Positions 12,752 through 36,705 of a DNA stretch of 64,000 nucleotides are shown in pieces. The stretch is from Asterias amurensis (lineage: Eukaryota; Echinodermata; Asteroidea; Forcipulatida; Asteriidae), in contig NC_092650.1 in the NCBI RefSeq assembly GCF_032118995.1, positions 16,549,501 to 16,613,500 on the forward strand, written 5' to 3'. Position numbers and translations under genes: made by a program. Position 1 is the stretch's first letter; each line of letters begins with the position of its first letter. A model generated the notes under the pieces. The model did not search any database, was not told the DNA's origin, and saw only the letters and a list, made by a program, of their open reading frames with translations.

Positions 12752-13289
12752 TTAAATGTATTTATCTCGCAGACTTACTTGGGCATTTTTTTGGAGTGTC
12801 CACAATTTAAGTCTATTTCAAAAAAGAATATCCCCTGCATCCATCAAAATACAAAAGCATAGGCCTAAATAACACACAGTATGGGAAGACAAAACTTGCC
12901 AATGGATTTCAATGGATCAGGAGTATGGTAGTTAAAGATTTAGGAAGTGGATCCCAAAAGAAAATGAAAACCGTTTGTAAAAAAAATTGTAAAGTATAAG
13001 TAACTGATTATCTGTTATTTTCTGTACTTAGTATTCAGTGTTCTGCTGAAGAGACAAATTGAGGTTCAAAGGCTCAAGAAACAAGTTTTAATAATAATTT
13101 ACCACTCTTTCAATATGTTAATGTCTAAATTTAGCTATCCTTATAATTGTTAGGTACAGCTGTGGCTACGACAGTTGTTAAGGTGTTAAGGTGTTGCTAA
13201 GGAAGTTGCTTGAACTTCCACAGGCATGGTGCAGCGATCCATTCGTAACAGTAGTCGTAGTCGCAGCCACCAGTTTAGACAGGGCTTAA

Positions 13290-13595
13290 AGGAACACGTT
13301 GCTTTGGATCGGTCGAGTTGGGCTTTGTAAAGCGTTTGTTATCAAATGCATATGGTTATAGAAAGAAGTTTTAAAAGAAGAATACAATGATCCATTGCCA
13401 CGAAATTGCGTGGTTTTCCTTTTACTTTGCGAACTAACACGGTCGGCCATTTATGGGAGAAAAACATGTGACACCCTTAGATGGCTGACCGTATTTGTCG
13501 ACGAGGGAAAAAGGGAAAACCACGCAATTTCGAGTGATATTTGTGTTCTACTTTTAAATTATCTTCTTAACCATATGCATTTCATGTGTGTTCCT
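13290..13595 (+). mobile_element. TTAA MITE family C, right end decayed (duplication unit 2)
   Basis: Duplicate of the element at 10203-10515 with the same worn right end, so the decay predates the tandem duplication. Confidence 0.8.
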
Positions 13596-14982
13596 ATTAA
13601 GTTAATTGTCATTAAGGATAGTAACATTTGGCTCAGGGAGTCTTAAAGGGGGACTGTCTTTAAGATCATAATAGGAGCGGCTGTCTCTTTCTTGGGGTCG
13701 GTACATTTAATGAACTCTAACCCATCATTTACTGCACACGCGCGTGTAGTGACTGGGTTGGAGTATTAAAGTTTAATGTTCAGCCACAGTGACCCTCCTT
13801 TGATCGTTACGACAGTCCAGGTACTTTTTGTAAGACACAAAACACAATAATCTACAGATTTACATTGAGCTACACGGTTTTAAAAAAATGATAGTAGAAA
13901 GCCTCACTGAAAATATTACTTGCTGCGGTGCCAAAAACGAGTAAAACTATGTCACGAAAATAATATTCGTCTCATCAGGAGACATATTTTAGCATGTAGG
14001 CATCAACTTATATTCAGTACTGGTAAATACCACCACTGTAAACACGGTGTACATGCCGTAATATCCGTAACATAGTGCTACTCAAACCGTAGTATAATAT
14101 TTAAATGTGTGGATATTGTGTTTCGTGTCAACCCTTTGAAGATGTTTGATCAACTTTCGTCTGAACTATGACTGCGCGACAAAATTTGCAATAAATCCAT
14201 CAGGGATGAAAGTGTCAGGAGCAACAACAATGAGCAAACTGTGCATTTGTATAACTGGCACCCGCATAAAAGCCACCATCCTATTGCAATATAACTCTAT
14301 CACCATCATTACCTAACCAAAACATCACACCACACGCAAACAAGTCTTGCACGTTTCCGCTTGAAGACACACATGGCTACGACCTTCATTTGCTTGCTGA
14401 AACTTTGGCAAAGTTCAGACGATTGTCTTTGACTCAAATAATATATTGTACTTAAATTTTGTTTAGCATGCGCCTTGTTTCACCAAGTTATGGAAATAAA
14501 TATTAAATTTAATTGAATCAAATTGATTGACTGGAATTCGGTAGTTTAAAATGTTCTTTCATCGGGGCCACATTAAAATGACAATAAATTATAATCATTA
14601 TTGTTTTTATCAAAATAAAAAATATTGAAATGACATGTTTTAGCTGTTAATGCCTTTCACACACATTTACCGGCAGTCAACTTCCCACTTCATAATGGTG
14701 GTACTACAGTATACATGTTTTTCCTGCAAGTATCTGACTGTCGCAAAAAACTGATAGCCAAGAAGCGGTTGCCTGTAATTTGTCCCGTGAGAAATACTCT
14801 TTATGACGTCGACTTAAAAATAATATTAATCGAGTTGTAATTTTATTCTAAAGTGTATCAATAAAAAAAGTGTAACCATTCAGATGTGGGAATGTGCAGT
14901 TTTACTTATAATTGTTTCGCTGTATTCGTTCCTGTTGCTAGAATGGAATGCTTTTCCACAACTTTTGCTTTCGTCTGTTTAA

Positions 14983-15347
14983 AGACACTGGACACTATTG
15001 GTAATTGTCAAAGACTAGTCTTTACAGTTGGTGTATCTCAACATGCATTTAACAAACCTGAGAAGTTTGAGCTCAATCGGTCGTCGAAGTTGCGAGATGT
15101 TAGTGAAAAAAAAAACCACCCATGTCGAACCATGGTCACACGAAGTTGTGTGCTTTCAGATGCTTGATTTCGAGACCTCAAAAATAAGTCTTGAAGTCAA
15201 ATTCATGGAAAATTACCTCTTTCTCGAAAAATACGTCACTTAGGGAGCTGTTTCTCACAATGTTTTACACTATCGACTCGTAATCAAGAGAGGTTTTATG
15301 CTAATAATTATTTTGAGTAATTATATTACCAATAGTGTCCATTGCCT
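14983..15347 (+). mobile_element. TTAA MITE family A
   Basis: Duplicate of 11899-12268 in unit 2, with small indels. Confidence 0.92.
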
Positions 15348-15466
15348 TTAACTTTGGTTTGAAACACATTAATTGAGAACCGAAATTATAATTTCATTCA
15401 AACATGAATTTGGTAACCTCGACACTTATTCAGTAATAAGAACTTTGTTGGAAACCACCCCTTTAA

Positions 15467-15847
15467 AGGAACACGTTGCCTTGGATCGGACGAGTTGGTC
15501 AAAACAAAAACGTTTGTAACCGTTTTTTATAAAATGCATATGGTTGGAAAGATGTTTTAAAAGTAGAATACAATGATCCACACAAGTTTGCCTCGAAATT
15601 GCGTGGTTTTCCTTCTACTGTGCGAACTAACATGGTCGGCCATTTATGGGAGTCAAAATTTTGACCCCCATAAATGGCCGACGTGTTAGTCGACGAGGTA
15701 AAAGGAAAACCACGCAATTTCGAGGCATGTTTGTGTGGATCATTGTATTCTACTTTTACAACATCTTTCTACCATATGCATTTTATAAAAAACGGTTACA
15801 AACGCTTTTCAAAGACCAACTCGACCGATCCAAGGCAACGTGTTCCT
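15467..15847 (+). mobile_element. TTAA MITE family C, intact, 381 bp
   Basis: Terminal inverted repeats AGGAACACGTTGCCTTGGAT and its reverse complement, flanked by TTAA at 15463-15466 and 15848-15851. The matching place in duplication unit 1 (12388-12391) has one TTAA and no element, so this is a filled/empty pair. Almost the whole element folds back on itself; it has no open frame for a transposase. Confidence 0.95.
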
Positions 15848-15851
15848 TTAA

Positions 15852-16219
15852 AGCCATTGGACCCTTTCGGTACAGAAAAAAAAATAAAAAAATCACAGAT
15901 TTACAAATAATTTACAGGGTTTACAGAAGGTAATGGTGAAAGACTTCTCTTGAAATATTAGTCCATGAAATGCTTTACTTTTTGAGAAAACGGTAAAACA
16001 ATATAAATTCTCGTTAACGAGAATTACGGATTTGTTATAAACACAATGTCATGACACGGCGAAACGCGCGAAAACAGGAGTGGGTTTTCCCGTTATTTTC
16101 TCCCGACTCCGATGTCCTATTGAGCCTAAATTTTCACAGGTTTGTTATTTTCTATATAAGTTGTGATACACGAAGTGTGGGACTTGGACAATACTGTTTA
16201 CAGAGAGTGTATAATGGCT
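15852..16219 (+). mobile_element. TTAA MITE family B
   Basis: Duplicate of 12392-12751, now separated from its original left flank by the family C insertion. TTAA at 16220-16223 closes duplication unit 2. Confidence 0.9.
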
Positions 16220-17024
16220 TTAAAATAGTTTTAGATAGCGAGGTATTTTTTCACCAACAAATTTGAATCTGAGAAAGGTTTGCAGACAGGACTGCGCATT
16301 ATTAAACCAATGGCAGTGCATAATACGTTTGCCCATCCCAGCGCCTAAGAAAGGAGGCGTCAGACTGCTCAAAGCTTTGTAGCGAGTCTTGTGTGGAAGC
16401 CTTGGCAGCGATCTGCCGATTGGTGGCGCCTTTGCGTTTGGCGAACACAACAAACTTACTGTACACAGTACACATGATGTCGTTGATATGATAGTACACA
16501 CATCATCCTTTACTGAATAAAAGGTAAGTTTAATTTTTGTTTTTAATTTATGAAATGAGGCTCAGTATATTCAGCTTCGCCAATACAGTGATCTGCACAG
16601 AGTCTAATAATAAAGTGTATACCGAATTTTAGTGAGATCTGCTTTCAAAAATGAAAAGAGAACTTAAGGTAGAGAGTGCGGACCAAGCAAATAGCATGAC
16701 AAGTGAAGTGGTAGCCCCATAAATCGGTCCAATCCACTCCGTACCCTTGGCCCCAGCACCACTGATATCAAAACCTTTCGCTTCCTTGAAAAACCATCTG
16801 CAACGTTCTGCATCATGAAACTTACCGAGCTAATGCGTCAGAAGTTGCAGATAGCACTACACTTGGAATTGTTCAAATAGGTATCACAGATTTTGAGTAA
16901 AAATCAAGTGAATTTTGCGTGTGAATTTTCTCAACTAACGCTCTTTTATTTACCGCTAATGCCGATATGCCGATATGCTGATTGTCCTCCGACCGTGTGC
17001 AGATTTTTTTCCCACGACAAACAC

Positions 17025-17270
17025 GTTGTAGAACCATCTGCACAAGTTCGTCCTGGGAAGAAAAGATACCCAATCAGTGCTTCATGTACAAATATATGGG
17101 CATGCGTCTGGGAACTATTCTTCGAAGTTCCCAGACGCGTGTCCATATGTTTGTACACAAAGCACAGATTGGGGAACCATTCTTTGTAGTTCCCAGACGC
17201 GTGTCCATATGTTTGTACACGAAGCGCGGATTGGGTATCTTTTCTTCCCAGGACGAACAGGTGCAGATGG
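17025..17270. repeat. inverted repeat with one left and two right arms
   Basis: Left arm GAACCATCTGCACAAGTTCG through GGGCATGCGTCTGGGAACTA; centre TTCTTCGAA. Right arms at 17128 and 17190 both start GTTCCCAGACGCGTGTCCAT, and only the second continues to CCCAGGACGAACAGGTGCAG. Open frames here are mirror images of each other and not genes. Confidence 0.75.
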
Positions 17271-17514
17271 GGACAATTCGCTGAAAATAAAACGACTTAT
17301 GGGACTCTGTTTTGCAACGAGGAACTGATAACTTGAAGGGATCAGAAGACAGTCTAGTGGCAGGACGACCCTGTGTGACATTAAAACTTACATATCTATC
17401 AACATTTATGTCAATTTGACCGTTTTTACATTTAAAAAACAGAATAAGATCACAGATTTCCCTTCTGAAAGACAGGGGTAAAATGAAAAGAAGTTCTAAC
17501 CGAGCGTAGCATTA

Positions 17515-17665
17515 CCAGCCGTGGATTTCACCAAACTCTTCCTAACTTAGGGTTAATCTTTTTTAGGACTTGGGTCTTAGGACGAGTTAACTTCCATATC
17601 CATATAGGTTAGGACGCATTAAACCTATCCTAAGTTAGGACGGGTTACTCGTCCTAACTCGAGAT
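17515..17665. mobile_element. TTAGGAC-rich palindromic MITE
   Basis: GATTTCACCAAACTCTTCCT start and repeated CCTAACTTAGGA / TCGTCCTAACTCGAG motifs. Related copies at 24333-24495 and 52360-52490. Just upstream of OSGEP. Confidence 0.65.
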
Positions 17666-17883
17666 AGTATTATTTTAATCCTAGCATTCCGGTAATCGAC
17701 TGCAGTTCTTCTATGCTTTCTTTATCTTTATGATCTTATGTCATGAGGTTGTATTGTTATCCACAAAATTTTACAAATATTGTTTTGAAATGTTCTTACT
17801 AGGTGCTTTACATGTGAAGGCTTTAGTTCAGTCTTCTCCCTAGTTCTCAGCAGTGACATCAGAACTCATCCCAAGCCTCAGCA

Positions 17884-29331
<11,448 letters not shown>

Positions 29332-29774
29332 TGGAGAGGAGGATACAAGAGCAGCATCTTAGATGATGAGCTGAGGAAACATCCAGTCAAGAGCTTCAAG
29401 GAAGGAGGACGGATTCAAGATTGAACGCTCGTCTGTCATTGAATCGAGGGCTTAAGAAAGGACTTGAACAATACCTTTTCTACTCTCCCCCACCCCCTTA
29501 ACGGTGTGTAAAGACATTGATAACATAATTTGGAACATCTTGCGTGTGTTTGAACTCGTCACAATAACCTGTCAAGCAATCGGGCCTCAATTTTTATTTC
29601 TCCACCATTGTTTGTTACTAATGTCCTACTTCGTATTTAAAGAAGAGTCTTCCGGATATGCAAGGACAATGTACATACAAATTATTTTTGTATTGTGGAA
29701 CAGTGCAGTGCAGACATTTATCACGTTGTGGTCATTTTGATTTCACTCCATTCCAACTCGCTATACCAAACTGA

Positions 29775-30000
29775 GTCTAGACCATAGAGTTATATACAAG
29801 AACTAGAGGGCGCACTGGCCTATAAACGCGACCCGGCATGCGCGCAGGCGGCCATTTTCTAAGTTGACAAAGCGTGAGCGTTCAATAAAGAAAACTCAAA
29901 CGTGTACCGGTATTTCATATTCAACGCGCGCTTGTCATCTTGTGCAAGCAGCATCACCAGTGCGCCCTCCAGTTCTTACATATAACTCTATGGTCTAGAC
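29775..30000. mobile_element. foldback MITE, 44-bp arms, in the OSGEP 3' flank
   Basis: GTCTAGACCATAGAGTTATA (29775) and its inverse TATAACTCTATGGTCTAGAC (ending 30000) extend to 44-bp arms with about 3 differences, the inner part being GAGGGCGCACTGG. It contains AATAAA at 29884-29889. Confidence 0.85.
29884..29889 (+). promoter_or_regulatory. candidate poly(A) signal for OSGEP
   Basis: AATAAA 553 bases after the OSGEP stop codon and the first canonical one that I see on this strand. It lies within the foldback MITE at 29775-30000. Confidence 0.35.
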
Positions 30001-30264
30001 ACCATAATAGCCTGGTGCCATGCGCAATGAATGTTAACATTCATTACTGTTATTGGAAGCGGGGAGCATGACCAAGATGGTGACAATGGATAAGGGTCTA
30101 TTGAATAGCATCCAAGTACATTCTTGATTCAAGTTTACTATGTAGTTTATAAAGGGAACATACATGTAGCTCTTCATGTCTATAATATTTTAACTAATCC
30201 TTACTGTGTTCGAACTGTCATAAAAACTGCTAAGATTCGATGAAAACACACAAAAATAAATGGC

Positions 30265-33200
30265 TAAAATTACAAGGGGTAAGCCTTGCATTTTGGTCGA
30301 AATTTGTTGGCCTCATATGGATAAAATCACCAGCAAAGCGAGGGGGTAAGCCTTTCATTTTGGTCAAAAAGTAAATGGCAAAAGCTTGATAAAATCACAA
30401 CGGGTAAGCCTTGCATTTTGGTCAAAATTGATGGCCTAAAATTGGATAAAATCACAAGGGGACCATTTTGGTCAAAATTGATGGGCTGAAATTGGATAAA
30501 ATCACAAGGGGTAAGCCTTGCATTTTGGTCAAAATTGATGGGCTAAAATTGGATAAAATCACAAGGGGTAAGCCTTGCATTTTGGTCAATAATTGATGGG
30601 TTAAAATTGGATAAAATCACAAGGGGTAAGCCTTGCCTTTTTGTCAAAACTAAGGGGCTACCTTTTGATAAAATCACAAGGGGTAAGCCTTGCATTTTGG
30701 TCAAAATTGAAGGGCTAAAAATGGGTAAAATCACAAGGGGTAAGCCTTGCATTTTGGTCAACAACTAATGGGCTAAAATTGGATAAAATCACAAGGGGTC
30801 AGCCTTGCATTTTGGTCAAAATTGATGGGCTAAAATTTGATAAAATCACAAGGGGTAAGCCTTGCATTTTGGTCAAAATTGAAGGGCTAAAATTGGGTAA
30901 AATCAAAAGGGGTAAGCCTTGCATTTTGGTCAACAACTAATGGGCTAAAATTGGATAAAATCACAAGGGGTCAGCCTTGCATTTTGGTCAAAATTGATGG
31001 GCTAAAATTGGGTAAAATCAAAAGGGGTAAGCCTTGCATTTTGGTTAAAACTGATGGGCTTAACTTGGATAAATTCACAAGGGGTAAGCCTTGCATTTTG
31101 GTCAAAATTGATGGGCTAAAATTGGATAAAATCACAAGGGGTAAGCCTTGCATTTTGGTCAAAATTGATGGGCTAAAATTGGATAAAATCACAAGGGGTA
31201 AGCCTTGCATTTTGGTCAATAATTAATGGGCTAAAATTGGGTAAATCACAAGGGGTAAGCCTGGCATTTTTGTCAAAATGGATGGGTTCAAATTTGATAA
31301 AATCACAAGGGGTAAGCCTTGCATTTCTGTCAAAATTGATGGGCTAAAATTGGGTAAAATCAAAAGGGGTAAGCCTTGCATTTTGGTTAAAACTGATGGG
31401 CTAAACTTGGATATATTCACAAGGGGTAAGCCTTGCATTTTGGTCAAAATTGATGGGCTAAAATTGGATAAAATCACAAGGGGTAAGCCTTGCATTTTGG
31501 TCAAAATTGATGGGCTAAAATTGGATAAAATCACAAGGGGTAAGCCTTGCATTTTGGTCAATAATTAACGGGCTAAAATTGGGTAAATCACAAGGGGTAA
31601 GGCTGGCATTTTTGTCAAAATGGATGGGTTCAAATTTGATAAAATCACAAGGGATTTTAGTCTAAATTGATGGGCTAAAATTGGATAAAATCACAAGGGG
31701 TAAGCCTTGCATTTTAGTCAACAATTAATGGGCTAAAATTGGAAAAAACACAAGGGGTAAGCCTTGCATTTTTGTCAAAATTGACGGGCTAAAATTGGAT
31801 AAATTCACAAGGGGTAAGCCTTGCATTTTGGTAAAAATTGATGGGTTAAAACTGGATAAAATCACAAGGGGTAAGCCTTGTATTTTTGTCAAAATTGATG
31901 GGTTAAAATTGGGTAAATCTCAAGGGGCAAGCCTTGCTTTTTGGTCAAAATTGATGGGTTAAAATTTGATAAAATCACTAGGGGTAAGCCTTGCATTTTT
32001 GTCAAAATTGATGGGCTAAAATTGGATAAAATCACAAGGGGTAAGCCTTGCATTTTTGTCAAAATTGATGGGCTAAAATTGGATAAAATCACAAGGGGTA
32101 AGCCTTGCATTTTTGTCAAAATTAATGGGCTAAAATTGGATAAAATCACAAGGGGTAAGCCTTGCATTTCTGTCAAAATTGATGGGCTAACATTGGGTAA
32201 AATCAAAAGGGGTAAGCCTTGCATTTTGGTTAAAACTGATGGGCTAAACTTGGATAAATTCACAAGGGGTAACCCTTGCATTTTGGTCAAAATTGATGGG
32301 CTAAAATTGGATAAAATCACAAGGGGTAAGCCTTGCATTTTGGTCAAAATTGATGGGCTAAAATTGGATAAAATCACAAGGGGTAAGCCTTGCATTTTGG
32401 TCAAAATTGATGGGCTAAAATTGGATAAAATCACAAGGGGTAAGCCTTGCATTTTGGTCAATAATTAACGGGCTAAAATTGGGTAAATCACAAGGGGTAA
32501 GGCTGGCATTTTTGTCAAAATGGATGGGTTCAAATTTGATAAAATCACAAGGGATTTTAGTCTAAATTGATGGGCTAAAATTGGATAAAATCACAAGGGG
32601 TAAGCCTTGCATTTTAGTCAACAATTAATGGGCTAAAATTGGAAAAAACACAAGGGGTAAGCCTTGCATTTTGGTCAAAATTGACGGGCTAAAATTGGAT
32701 AAATTCACAAGGGGTAAGCCTTGCATTTTGGTCAAAATTGATGGGCTAAAACTGGATAAAATCACAAGGGGTAAGCCTTGTATTTTTGTCAAAATTGATG
32801 GGTTAAAATTGGGTAAATCTCAAGGGGCAAGCCTTGCTTTTTGGTCAAAATTGATGGGTTAAAATTTGATAAAATCACTAGGGGTAAGCCTTGCATTTTT
32901 GTCAAAATTGATGGGCTAAAATTGGATAAAATCACAAGGGGTAAGCCTTGCATTTTTGTCAAAATTGATGAGCTAAAATTGGATAAAATCACAAGGGGTA
33001 AGCCTTGCATTTTTGTCAAAATTAATGGGCTAAAATTGGATAAAATCACAAGGGGTAAGCCTTGCATTTCTGTCAAAATTGATGGGCTAACATTGGGTAA
33101 AATCAAAAGGGGTAAGCCTTGCATTTTGGTTAAAACTGATGGGCTAAACTTGGATAAATTCACAAGGGGTAACCCTTGCATTTTGGTCAAAATTGATGGG

Positions 33201-34588
33201 CTAAAATTGGATAAAATCACAAGGGGTAAGCCTTGCATTTTGGTCAAAATTGATGGGCTAAAATTGGATAAAATCACAAGGGGTAAGCCTTGCATTTTGG
33301 TCAATAATTAATGGGCTAAAATTGGGTAAATCACAAGGGGTAAGCCTGGCATTTTTGTCAAAATGGATGGGTTCAAATTTGATAAAATCACAAGGGGTAA
33401 GCCTTGCATTTCTGTCAAAATTGATGGGCTAAAATTGGGTAAAATCACAAGGGATTTTAGTCTAAATTGATGGGCTAAAATTGGATAAAATCACAAGGGG
33501 TAAGCCTTGCATTTTAGTCAACAATTAATGGGCTAAAATTGGAAAAAACACAAGGGGTAAGCCTTGCATTTTGGTCAAAATTGACGGGCTAAAATTGGAT
33601 AAATTCACAAGGGGTAAGCCTTGCATTTTGGTCAAAATTGATGGGCTAAAACTGGATAAAATCACAAGGGGTAAGCCTTGCATTTTTGTCAAAATTGATG
33701 GGTTAAAATTGGGTAAATCTCAAGGGGCAAGCCTTGCTTTTTGGTCAAAATTGATGGGTTAAAATTTGATAAAATCACTAGGGGTAAGCCTTGCATTTTT
33801 GTCAAAATTGATGGGCTAAAATTGGATAAAATCACAAGGGGTAAGCCTTGCATTTTTGTCAAAATTGATGGGCTAAAATTGGATAAAATCACAAGGGGTA
33901 AGCCTTGCATTTTTGTCAAAATTAATGGGCTAAAATTGGATAAAATCACAAGGGGTAAGCCTTGCATTTGTGTCAAAATTGATGGGCTAAAATTGGATAA
34001 AATCACAAGGGGTAAGCCTTGCATTTTTGTCAAAATTAATGGGCTAAAATTGGATAAAATCACAAGGGGTAAGCCTTGCATTTTTGTCAAAATTGATGGG
34101 CTAAAATTGGATAAAATCACAAGGGGTAAGCCTTGCATTTTTGTCAAAATTGATGGGCTAAAATTGGATAAAATCACAAGGGGTAAGCCTTGCATTTTTG
34201 TCAAAATTGATGGGCTAAAATTGGATAAAATCACAAGGGGTAAGCCTTGCATTTTTGTCAAAATTAATGGGCTAAAATTGGATAAAATCACAAGGGGTAA
34301 GCCTTGCATTTTTGTCAAAATTGATGGGCTAAAATTGGATAAAATCACAAGGGGTAAGCCTTGCATTTTTGTCAAAATTAATGGGCTAAAATTGGATAAA
34401 ATCACAAGGGGTAAGCCTTGCATTTTTGTCAAAATTGATGGGCTAAAATTGGATAAAATCACAAGGGGTAAGCCTTGCATTTTTGTCAAAATTGATGGGC
34501 TAAAATTGGATAAAATCACAAGGGGTAAGCCTTGCATTTTTGTCAAAATTGATGGGCTAAAATTGGATAAAATCACAAGGGGCAAATA
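30265..34588. repeat. 57-bp minisatellite, about 75 copies, with 900-bp higher-order repeat
   Basis: Unit AAAATTGATGGGCTAAAATT, then GGATAAAATCACAAGGGGTA, then AGCCTTGCATTTTGGTC. The first kilobase is more diverged; 34.0-34.6 kb is nearly homogeneous. Blocks starting at 31561, 32461 and about 33360 repeat at about 900 bp with shared variants (for example GGATTTTAGTCTAAATTGAT). As 57 is 19 codons, both strands stay open for up to 321 codons (minus strand 33689-34654; plus strand 33741-34589), but this follows from the period. It fills the space between the convergent OSGEP and AGXT2 3' ends. Confidence 0.97.
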
Positions 34589-35474
34589 AGGCCTGCACCT
34601 GCTGGATAAGAAATAAAAGTATAAATGATTAGAGGTAAATGGTTCATCTGTCATGATTAGGCCTCAAGTATCAAATAAACAAATAAAAAGGATGAATAAA
34701 TTGTTCAGAAATGTGTTTTATTTATTGTTGAAATCAATTATGAATTGTATTTAGTAAAACAAACTAATAACCAGAATCTATGTGTGAGATGTAAACAAAA
34801 GATAGAGTGCATTTTACATGTTGAAATCAAAACCACTTTTTGACATCTGATCTGGCCTGACGAAAACGAAATCCCAGTGGCACAAACAAAAGCACTCTCC
34901 GGCTCAAAAGTGCTCCCATTGTTACAAATAATAAAAATATTAATTTGTTCAATGAAATTGACACCATTATAAAGTTTGATAATTATCAAAATTTGTGACC
35001 TTAAATATTTTCAACACTAATCAGTTTTATAGCATAATTTGCCTCAATAGAAATGCCTCAATAAGCAGACACAATTATTATTATTAGAAGAAAAAATAGT
35101 ACTTTAAAATGTAAAGCTTTCTCATCAGTCATAGAAAAATATAATTTTAATCTACCATATTTGCATTTATATATGAATGTATCATTAGTTTTGTTGTATG
35201 AATATAATGTTGGCGGGTAGTTTTTCAAGATAGTAAAAGCTACCAGGCTATAAGAATAGAAACAATAATACTGGAAAAAACATGTCAAATGCAAAGTGCA
35301 GTATTCAATTCAAATACTGCTAATGTTATAGAAAGGCACCATAATTTAATACAACTTAGTTATTTATATATATAACAATTGAAGGTAATCATTCTTAAAT
35401 TTAACGGCAATACAAGCCTATTTGGTTAAAAAGAAGTACCAGCAGGTTTCGATAGTATAAAGCATTTTGAGAAT

Positions 35475-35833
35475 TTGTGACCCGCTACCCGAAAATTAGT
35501 CAGATGTTGACAATTTCAAGGATTGATTTGTATGCATGGCTGGAAAGAACACACCAGCTGCCAGCAGCAGTTATTTGGTATATGTCTAAGCTTTGGGGTG
35601 TGTCGCGTTGCTGAGTTAATCCTGTTTGAAATTAGCCAATACATGTACATCATTTTTTCTGAAAAACGAATTACAAGTAAAGTGATGTTTTAAACTACCA
35701 TTTCGCGTGAAAGGATACAAATTAGACATAAGTATGATCACAAAATTGTTGTATCCATAGCTTTATAGCCTAAAGGTAAGTGTTCTCAAGGTAACCTATG
35801 CAACTAAAGATCTTAAAAAGTAGTGGGTCACAT
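35475..35833. mobile_element. MITE with TGTGACCC ends
   Basis: TTTGTGACCCGCTACC at the left and GTAGTGGGTCACATTT at the right are inverted; between OSGEP and AGXT2. Confidence 0.6.
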
Positions 35834-36616
35834 TTCACTACAAAGTAGTGTGGCTACGAAAAAAATATAATTTTTTTTTATATCAGTTTTTATGACCCAA
35901 CATTTGAATGTGAAAAACGTTTCTGTCAGATTTGTTTCTAAGATTGTGTATTTAAGTTATGGATTAATCTTCCTGATGGGCGTAATTTACCACTACAGAC
36001 TTTTTGGAATTATGATCTCCCACATTCAAAACTTCACTCAAATTTAGCATGGGGTGTTTGTTTCATGTGTGTGCACAAGTCAACCAAATCAATATTCTAT
36101 AAAATTGTCTTGATGCAATTAATGCATCTATTAGAGTTTTTTTTTTCTCCACACAGGAAAGTATAATTATTATCCAATAATTGGACAAATGCATCACATA
36201 GTGATAATAAAAAAAAACTGATAATAACAATAATAACAATGATTAAAGAGTTGTAAAGCGCACATATCGGCCTATAATGGCACCCAAGGCGCACAAAGAA
36301 ACACAAGAAACACAAGAAACAGTAATTAAACAAAATAATGACAAGCATGTGTAATTTTGGTTCATACTAGCATAAAAAGACAAAAATATCAACAAATAAT
36401 TTGTGAATTGAATAACTTGCATCTTTGGATTCATGAATGAAGGAATAAACACTTGTTCATTGATTCTGATGTGTTACTTTGGCCACATCTTATTGACCAT
36501 GTAACCTTTGCTTTCAAAAAGAGCGACCTTGCACATTCCAGGTCATTTCCTGGCAGGCAAGATACCACATAGGTCATGAGAAATGTTACATTATGTGTAC
36601 TTATTTCCCCATGATT

Positions 36617-36705
36617 TGAGGCATTGCGTGGTGAGGTATCAATATATATTTGGTTTGTGGTAACACCATGTGTGTATCTACTTGCCACGTAGAGTTTGTC
36701 TTTTA
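36617..36705 (-). repeat. short dispersed repeat (also at 42.9 kb)
   Basis: ATTTGAGGCATTGCGTGGTG, TATATATTTGGTTTGTGGTA and ACACCATGTGTGTATCTACT recur at 42868-42955 with few changes. On the minus strand the TGGTGTTACC-CAAACC core also matches 70-115 and 20255-20300. Confidence 0.75.

Larger units (their letters stand above)
9824..16223 (+). repeat. tandem duplication, units of 2.93 and 3.47 kb
   Basis: Unit 1 is 9824-12755 and unit 2 is 12752-16223, each opening with TTAAATGTATTTATCTCGCA and closing with the same family B MITE. They match closely over about 10160-12390 against 13245-15460. Two differences are large: 9965-10160 is replaced by unrelated sequence at 12893-13244, and unit 2 has a 381-bp family C insertion at 15467-15847. 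Both copies contain one family A, one family B and one truncated family C element and no gene that I can support. Confidence 0.9.

Noticed and set aside
16220-16501. 93-codon minus-strand frame as a gene
   Set aside because: No homologous character, no splice context, and it runs into MITE sequence.
33689-34654. 321-codon minus-strand frame and 282-codon plus-strand frame as genes
   Set aside because: They are phases of the 57-bp minisatellite; the period is a multiple of three so stops are absent on both strands. The unique ends show no protein character.
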